Under the pieces are notes generated by a model, which worked only from the letters and a program-made list of their open reading frames with translations, did no database searches and had not been told where the DNA came from. A program made the translations under genes and the position numbers. From Peptococcaceae bacterium (GTDB taxonomy: Bacteria; Bacillota; Peptococcia; DRI-13; UBA5745): a stretch of 8,860 nt of DNA. This document shows positions 4,779 through 8,860 of this stretch, in pieces (position 1 is the first letter of the stretch; every line of letters starts with the position of its first letter). Location of the stretch: positions 1-8,860 of the forward strand of contig JAISDM010000282.1 in assembly GCA_031264885.1 (NCBI GenBank), given 5' to 3'.

Positions 4779-7277
4779 GTGCGGGAACGGTATCAATTTG
4801 GCGATGTGGAGGCCCGGTGGCAGGAACGCTGGGAACAGGCGCGTCTGTATCAGGCGGTGGAGGATCCGGGCAGAGAGAAGTTTTATTGTCTGGAAATGTT
4901 TCCTTATCCTTCCGGGAACTTGCACATGGGCCACGTCCGGAATTATTCCATCGGGGATGTCATTGCCCGGTTTAAATCTATGAACGGTTATAATGTGCTG
5001 CATCCTATGGGATGGGATTCTTTCGGCCTGCCGGCGGAGAACGCGGCCATCAAGAACAAGATTCCGCCCGCGCGGTGGACCTTGGATAATATCGCTCAAA
5101 TGCGCGGTCAGCTGAAATCCATGGGGATCAGCTATGATTGGGACCGGGAGGTGGCCAGCTGCCTGCCGGAATATTACCGCTGGACGCAGTGGCTTTTTCT
5201 GCAAATGTATAAAAAGGGTCTGGTCTACAAGAAGAAGGCGGCCGTGAACTGGTGTCCCGGCTGCAACACGGTTCTCGCCAACGAGCAGGTGGTGGACGCG
5301 GCTTGCGAGCGATGCGGGACGGCGGTGCAAAAAAAAGCGCTGGAGCAGTGGTTTTTCAAAATTACGGATTACGCTCAGGATCTGTTGGACAGCCTGGAGA
5401 CCTTGACGGGATGGCCGGATAAGGTAAAAATCATGCAGGACAATTGGATCGGCCGCAGCGAGGGCGCGCGGATCCATTTTGCCCTGGAGGGCGCGGAAGG
5501 CCCGGCGGCGGACTTGCCGGTGTATACCACCCGGCCGGATACGGTGTTCGGCGTCACATACATGGTCTTGGCCGCGGAGCATCCTCTGGTGGAGCGGATC
5601 ATCGCCGGCACGGAGTATGAAGAACCGGTGCGGGCGTTTGTCCGGAAGGTGCAGGGCATGACGGAGGTGGAACGTACCTCAACGGAATTGGAAAAAGAGG
5701 GGATTTTTACCGGCGCCTATGCCGTAAATCCGATGAACGGGGAAAAAGCGCCGCTTTGGGTGGGCAATTATGTGCTTCTGGAGTACGGAACCGGGGCGGT
5801 GATGGGTGTGCCGGCCCATGATCAGCGGGATTTTGTCTTCGCGAAAAAATACGGTCTGCCCATTCGCGCGGTCATTCAGCCAGAGGGGGAGACCCTGGAC
5901 GCGGAGACCATGACGGAAGCTTATACCGGCGACGGGGTGATGACGCGTTCGGGCGCCTTCAGCGGCCTGGGCAACCGGGAGGGCATGAAGCGTGTGGCGG
6001 CTCACTTGGAGGCCAGCGGATCGGGGGGCGCCACGGTGAACTATCGCTTGAGGGATTGGCTCATCTCCCGCCAGCGCTATTGGGGGACGCCGATTCCGAT
6101 TGTCTATTGCGAGGAATGCGGCGCCGTGCCTGTGCCGGAGGCGGATCTGCCTGTGCGCCTGCCCCTGGACGTGGAGTTTTTGCCTACGGGGGAGTCGCCC
6201 CTCAACCGGTCCCCGGAGTTTTATGAGACGGTCTGTCCCAAATGCGGCAAGCCGGCCAGGCGGGAGACGGATACCATGGACACCTTTGCCTGCTCGTCCT
6301 GGTATTTTTTGAGATACACTGACGCCAAAAACGACCGGGCGCCTTATGACGCGGCGAAAGCCCGCTATTGGATGAATGTGGATCTGTATATCGGCGGGGT
6401 GGAGCACGCCATATTGCATTTGATGTACGCGCGGTTTTTTATGAAGGCGCTGAATGATTTGGGGCTGACGGACACGCGGGAGCCGTTCCAGAACCTTTTG
6501 ACCCAGGGGATGGTGCTGAAGGACGGGACAAAGATGTCCAAGTCCAAGGGCAATGTGGTCAGTCCCGAGGAGATCATCAAGAAATACGGGGCGGACACCG
6601 CCCGCCTGTTTATTCTGTTTGCCGCGCCGCCTGAACGGGATCTGGAATGGAGCGACGCGGGGGTGGAAGGGGCGTACCGGTTCCTCAACCGGGTTTGGCG
6701 GGGGATCTATCAGCTGCTGACGGAGAATCCGGACATGACAAAGATGCCCTCCGGGGCGCCGGAGGGCCCGCTGAGCAAGGAAGATCAGCAGATGAGACGG
6801 CTTTTGCACGGAACGGTCCAGAAAGTCACGGAGGACATTCAGGTCCGCTTTAATTTCAACACGGCCATCAGCGCCATTATGGAGCTGACCAACGGACTGT
6901 ATCTGTATAAGGAGTCGCCGTCGAAGCACTGGGGCGTCCTCCGGGAGGTCACGGATCATTTGGTCTTGCTTCTGTCGCCTTTCGCGCCGCATATCGCGGA
7001 TGAGTTATGGGAAGCGACGGGGCATGAGGGGTTCGTTTACCGGCAGGCGTGGCCGGCGTATGACCGGCGGATTTTGGCGGATGTGGACGAGGTGGAGATG
7101 GTGGTTCAGTTAAACGGGAAGGTCCGGGACCGGATGAAGGTCCCCGCCGCCATAAGCCGGGAGGATACGGAGAAGGCGGCGCTGGCTCTGGAGAAGATCC
7201 GGGACGCCGTCGGGGGCGGCACGATTGTCAAAATCGTGACCGTGCCCGGGAAGTTGGTTAATATTGTGCTGCGATAG
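4779..7277 (+). CDS. leuS: Leucyl-tRNA synthetase
   Basis: A class I aminoacyl-tRNA synthetase of 832 residues that charges tRNA-Leu with leucine in the cytosol. Numbering is from the GTG start. The HIGH motif is HMGH (49-52) after PYPSGNL, and the KMSKS motif is intact at 585-589. The CP1 editing domain has TTRPDTVFG (250-258) and GVPAHDQRD with the conserved editing Asp at 348. Two zinc-type cysteine sets are complete: CPGC (159-162) with CERC (176-179), and CEEC (444-447) with CPKC (486-489). The anticodon-binding and C-terminal domains follow, ending VQLNGKVRDRMKV and a final VNIVLR. Start: GTG at 4779 with AGGAGG at 9 bases; TTG at 4773 would add two residues. No T-box leader is visible upstream, and the gene follows the repeat protein by 23 bases. 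All catalytic and editing residues I could check are present, so it should be functional. Confidence 0.97.
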   Translation: MRERYQFGDVEARWQERWEQARLYQAVEDPGREKFYCLEMFPYPSGNLHMGHVRNYSIGDVIARFKSMNGYNVLHPMGWDSFGLPAENAAIKNKIPPARWTLDNIAQMRGQLKSMGISYDWDREVASCLPEYYRWTQWLFLQMYKKGLVYKKKAAVNWCPGCNTVLANEQVVDAACERCGTAVQKKALEQWFFKITDYAQDLLDSLETLTGWPDKVKIMQDNWIGRSEGARIHFALEGAEGPAADLPVYTTRPDTVFGVTYMVLAAEHPLVERIIAGTEYEEPVRAFVRKVQGMTEVERTSTELEKEGIFTGAYAVNPMNGEKAPLWVGNYVLLEYGTGAVMGVPAHDQRDFVFAKKYGLPIRAVIQPEGETLDAETMTEAYTGDGVMTRSGAFSGLGNREGMKRVAAHLEASGSGGATVNYRLRDWLISRQRYWGTPIPIVYCEECGAVPVPEADLPVRLPLDVEFLPTGESPLNRSPEFYETVCPKCGKPARRETDTMDTFACSSWYFLRYTDAKNDRAPYDAAKARYWMNVDLYIGGVEHAILHLMYARFFMKALNDLGLTDTREPFQNLLTQGMVLKDGTKMSKSKGNVVSPEEIIKKYGADTARLFILFAAPPERDLEWSDAGVEGAYRFLNRVWRGIYQLLTENPDMTKMPSGAPEGPLSKEDQQMRRLLHGTVQKVTEDIQVRFNFNTAISAIMELTNGLYLYKESPSKHWGVLREVTDHLVLLLSPFAPHIADELWEATGHEGFVYRQAWPAYDRRILADVDEVEMVVQLNGKVRDRMKVPAAISREDTEKAALALEKIRDAVGGGTIVKIVTVPGKLVNIVLR

Positions 7278-7292
7278 GTTCCCGGCTATTGG

Positions 7293-7313
7293 ATTCCGGG
7301 TCAAGCCCGGAAT
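7293..7313. repeat. REP-like palindrome after leuS
   Basis: ATTCCGGG, loop TCAAG, CCCGGAAT form a perfect 8-bp stem in the context TTGGATTCCGGG...CCCGGAATGACGGG. This matches a widespread intergenic palindrome, which on the minus strand would read VIPGLTRNP if translated. A partial second copy of its flank (GGAATGACG) recurs at 7337-7345. There is no T tract, but as a stable stem between the converging leuS and DUF3842 genes it may protect or end both messages. Confidence 0.6.
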
Positions 7314-7354
7314 GACGGGAGGAGACAGATAAGTCTGGAATGACGCCGAGCCGG

Positions 7355-7759
7355 CTACTGCTGTTCGCGCAGGAGGCGGATCATTTCGTCCAGATAATGG
7401 GAGATCGTATTCTCTGCCACGCCCGCTACGCTGACGTTGCATTTGGATATGGGGATCAATATTTTGCGGGCCGGGCTGGCAGAAACGGCGTAAGCGATCC
7501 TGGGGCTGATCTCTCCGTGGAGGGAATGGGCGAAGCCGACGCCCAGGGGGCCGATGATCACGTCCGCGTCTTTACAATTGTGGATGATAGCGTTCTCGCC
7601 TGTGGCCGCGAAGGCGGGCCCCGCTTTCAGCATGGAGGCGGTGGCGATGGAATTGGTGCCCAGGGCCGCGATTTCCGCCTGACTCAGCTCTTTTTTGATT
7701 TGCGTTATGATGTTTTTGCCTAAGCCGCCGCCCTGGCCGTCGATTACCACGATTTTCAT
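7355..7759 (-). CDS. DUF3842 family protein
   Basis: A 134-residue soluble protein that I recognise as DUF3842, a family of unknown function. It starts MKIVVIDGQGGGLGKNI, a beta strand followed by a Gly-rich loop like those that bind nucleotides in Rossmann-type folds. Other conserved-looking parts are ALGTNSIATASMLKAGP, ATGENAI, DVIIGPLGVGFAHSLHGEISP and KILIPISKCNVSVAGV, followed by a helical C terminus. I chose ATG 7759 because AAAGG lies about 8 bases upstream; a GTG at 7768 in the same frame overlaps that Shine-Dalgarno. The gene converges on leuS and diverges from the small membrane-protein gene at 7928, so it appears monocistronic. Any enzymatic role is unknown; the nucleotide-binding idea is inference from the loop. 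Confidence 0.88.
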   Translation of the reverse strand: MKIVVIDGQGGGLGKNIITQIKKELSQAEIAALGTNSIATASMLKAGPAFAATGENAIIHNCKDADVIIGPLGVGFAHSLHGEISPRIAYAVSASPARKILIPISKCNVSVAGVAENTISHYLDEMIRLLREQQ

Positions 7760-7791
7760 TTCATTCACCTTTCGGGGATGTTTTTAACCGC

Positions 7792-7820
7792 ATTGTATCA
7801 TAAGGCGGTCGGATTGAAAA
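7792..7820 (-). promoter_or_regulatory. Candidate promoter for the DUF3842 gene
   Basis: On the minus strand, TTTTCA (7820-7815) and TACAAT (7797-7792) are separated by 17 bases and match the -35 and -10 consensus at four and five of six positions. The -10 lies about 30 bases before the chosen start, which leaves a short leader. No biochemical support is available. Confidence 0.45.
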
Positions 7821-7927
7821 GGCGCAATGATAACAGAATGGATCAAAAAGTCAGTATGTTTGTATATAAAATGAGTTTCCACGGTATGATACATTAGATT
7901 TAGCTGTTTTGCGAAGGGGGCGTCCGG

Positions 7928-8053
7928 ATGGAGGTCAAAAAGAAAAGGTTTCATATCGCGGTTGGCGGAACGAGCTTTCCGATATGGTGGCCGCTGATGA
8001 TCCTTGCCGCGCTGGGTCTGATGGTGGTGATTGTGATGGTCATCGGCGCGTAA
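7928..8053 (+). CDS. Small single-pass membrane protein, 41 residues
   Basis: A short gene with a good ribosome binding site, AAGGGGG at 7914-7920, 7 bases before the ATG. The product starts MEVKKKRFHIAVGGTSFPIW and continues into a hydrophobic segment from about residue 18 to the end (WWPLMILAALGLMVVIVMVI), finishing GA. The KKKR cluster predicts an N-terminus-in orientation. I do not recognise a family. It is unlikely to be a fragment, because it has its own start, its own stop and an AT-rich upstream region with TATGAT at 7885-7890 as a possible -10. It lies between the divergent DUF3842 gene and the GPH transporter; a regulatory or accessory membrane role is only a guess. Confidence 0.62.
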   Translation: MEVKKKRFHIAVGGTSFPIWWPLMILAALGLMVVIVMVIGA

Positions 8054-8078
8054 ACCGAATAAAGGGATTTTTACTGAG

Positions 8079-8109
8079 ACTCCGGCTGAATTGGTGATTT
8101 GGCCGGGGT
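8079..8109 (+). terminator. Possible weak terminator after the 41-residue gene
   Basis: ACTCCGGC (8079-8086) can pair with GCCGGGGT (8102-8109), giving an 8-bp stem with one G-T wobble and a 15-base loop. It is followed by a T/G stretch (TTGTTTGT) instead of a clean T run. It lies 26 bases after the stop of the small gene. The long loop makes it weak. Confidence 0.3.
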
Positions 8110-8183
8110 TTGTTTGTACCGCGTGAAACCAAACATGGCTGCGCAAAACATATGCGGGACTGTATATAGTAAAAAAATTCCGA

Positions 8184-8200
8184 AAGAATAAAATATTCTT
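8184..8200. promoter_or_regulatory. Perfect inverted repeat, possible operator for the GPH transporter
   Basis: AAGAATA, spacer AAA, TATTCTT is a perfect 7-bp inverted repeat with odd spacing, as is usual for a dimeric repressor site. It sits in an AT-rich stretch (8160-8210) upstream of the transporter, beside a TATAAA (8200-8205) that could be a -10 with only a weak -35 (TTCCGA). Substrate-controlled repression would fit a sugar transporter. An AT-rich background raises the odds of chance palindromes. Confidence 0.4.
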
Positions 8201-8228
8201 ATAAATCAGAGAAAGGGGGGACGAACCT

Positions 8229-8282
8229 TTGTTTTACCTGCCGGCATTCATGATGAAGGGGGGTGTGACATCGTTCGGCTAA
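8229..8282 (+). CDS. Possible 17-residue leader ORF before the GPH transporter
   Basis: A TTG at 8229 follows AAAGGGGGG (8212-8220) by 8 bases and opens a 17-codon frame (MFYLPAFMMKGGVTSFG) that stops at 8282, 27 bases before the transporter ATG. The strong Shine-Dalgarno sequence has no other start in range, so a short translated leader is plausible. The start codon is weak and the peptide matches nothing I know, so it could be non-coding. Confidence 0.3.
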   Translation: MFYLPAFMMKGGVTSFG

Positions 8283-8309
8283 ATCCAATCTGGAAAGGAG
8301 TGGAATCAT

Positions 8310-8860
8310 ATGGCTGAAGAGGCTGTCGCCAAAACGGGTTCAAGCATCGCGAATGAATATGATATTGAGGTAAGCTTTAAAGAACAGCTTGCCAGCGGCT
8401 GCATGAACTGTGTGATGAATTTCAGATACGCCATGGGTAATTTCATGATGATATTCATGACGGATGTGGCGTTGATCAATCCCGCGCTTATCGGTGTTAT
8501 TAATATGATAAACAGCTTATGGGACGCCATCAATGATCCTTTGATCGGCTCCATCGCGGACAATACCTTGACCCCAAAAGGGCAGAGGTACACGCCGTAT
8601 CTGCTGTTCTTTATTCCGGTGCTTATTATGTCGCCCTTGGGTTATATTGTGTGGCCGGGCTGGGCGGGCACCAACGCTCAGGCAATTTATGTTTTCGCCT
8701 TGGGTTTTATCGGATCTGTTTTTTCAACGCTTTTCCTTGTTCCCTATGAGGCGCTGGTTCCGTCCATGACGTCCAACGCGGGCAGCCGGGCGTCCATTCA
8801 GTCCACCCGGTTGACGATGGGCTTTATGGCGCAGATTCTATGTTCGGCGATTACGCTTCC
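8310..8860 (+). CDS. GPH family (MelB-like) cation:sugar symporter, 3' end cut by window
   Basis: The first 183 codons of a major-facilitator protein of the glycoside-pentoside-hexuronide:cation symporter family, which imports sugars, glycosides or hexuronides with Na+ or H+ across the cytoplasmic membrane. The family signature WDAINDPLIGSIADNT (71-86) is clear, with Asp72 and Asp76 corresponding to the paired cation-site aspartates of MelB, followed by KGQRYTPYLLF (90-100). A later family motif is visible as VPYEALVPSM then GSRASIQSTRLTMGF (158-172). About five membrane segments are covered. AAAGGAG at 8294-8300 lies 9 bases before the ATG. The N terminus carries a hydrophilic stretch of about 23 residues before the first helix. 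The gene continues beyond 8860, so length and substrate remain open; no catabolic gene is in view to suggest the sugar. Confidence 0.88.
   Translation, partial: MAEEAVAKTGSSIANEYDIEVSFKEQLASGCMNCVMNFRYAMGNFMMIFMTDVALINPALIGVINMINSLWDAINDPLIGSIADNTLTPKGQRYTPYLLFFIPVLIMSPLGYIVWPGWAGTNAQAIYVFALGFIGSVFSTLFLVPYEALVPSMTSNAGSRASIQSTRLTMGFMAQILCSAITL

Noticed and set aside
5679..6992. A 437-codon open frame antisense to leuS.
   Set aside because: It is a shadow of biased GC-rich leuS codons, has His/Arg-rich composition and no recognisable domain.
8111..8125. TTTGTACCGCGTGAA resembling the end of a T-box core (NACCGCG).
   Set aside because: The preceding GGGTGG part is absent, no stem I or specifier loop is evident, and the downstream gene is a sugar symporter.
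7784..8146. A 120-codon minus-strand frame over the 41-residue gene.
   Set aside because: It is His- and Gln-rich with no family match, and it overlaps the promoter region of the DUF3842 gene.
8133..8189. An 18-codon ATG frame in the GPH leader.
   Set aside because: There is no Shine-Dalgarno before the ATG and its end overlaps the operator-like repeat.

Overview
The window looks like chromosomal DNA from a GC-rich member of the Bacillota, most likely Clostridia-like. The evidence is strong purine-rich ribosome binding sites (AGGAGG, AAAGGAG, AAGGGGG), a bacterial-type leucyl-tRNA synthetase, a DUF3842 protein (a family I associate with Clostridia and relatives), a clostridial-style MATE exporter, and AT-rich control regions set in otherwise GC-rich coding DNA. 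This is inference from gene content; no marker fixes the genus.

Left part (1-3130): a MATE multidrug/cation antiporter on the + strand converges on a two-gene minus-strand operon, lemA followed by a TPM-domain (YgcG-like) membrane protein. Those two overlap by an ATGA, so translational coupling is likely. The TPM protein ends in a long Arg/Pro/Gly then Phe/Gly-rich tail and starts with a short tandem duplication that makes three in-frame ATGs.

Middle (3131-7277): a divergent control region holds two hairpin-forming inverted repeats and a candidate extended -10 promoter. It is followed by an unrecognised 459-residue hydrophilic protein built around two unrelated tandem-repeat arrays (six 15-residue units and fourteen 9-residue units). 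Twenty-three bases later leuS starts, with a strong Shine-Dalgarno sequence and a non-ATG start. No T-box leader is visible in front of leuS, so it probably shares a transcript with the repeat protein.

Right part (7278-8860): a REP-like palindrome follows leuS. Then come a minus-strand DUF3842 gene, a divergent AT-rich region, a 41-codon single-pass membrane protein gene, a control stretch with a perfect 7-bp inverted repeat and a possible 17-codon leader ORF, and finally the first 183 codons of a GPH-family (MelB-like) cation:sugar symporter that runs off the window.

I see no CRISPR array, insertion sequence, prophage or RNA gene. The least explained parts are the double-repeat protein fused transcriptionally to leuS, the 41-residue membrane protein, and the leader of the GPH transporter.
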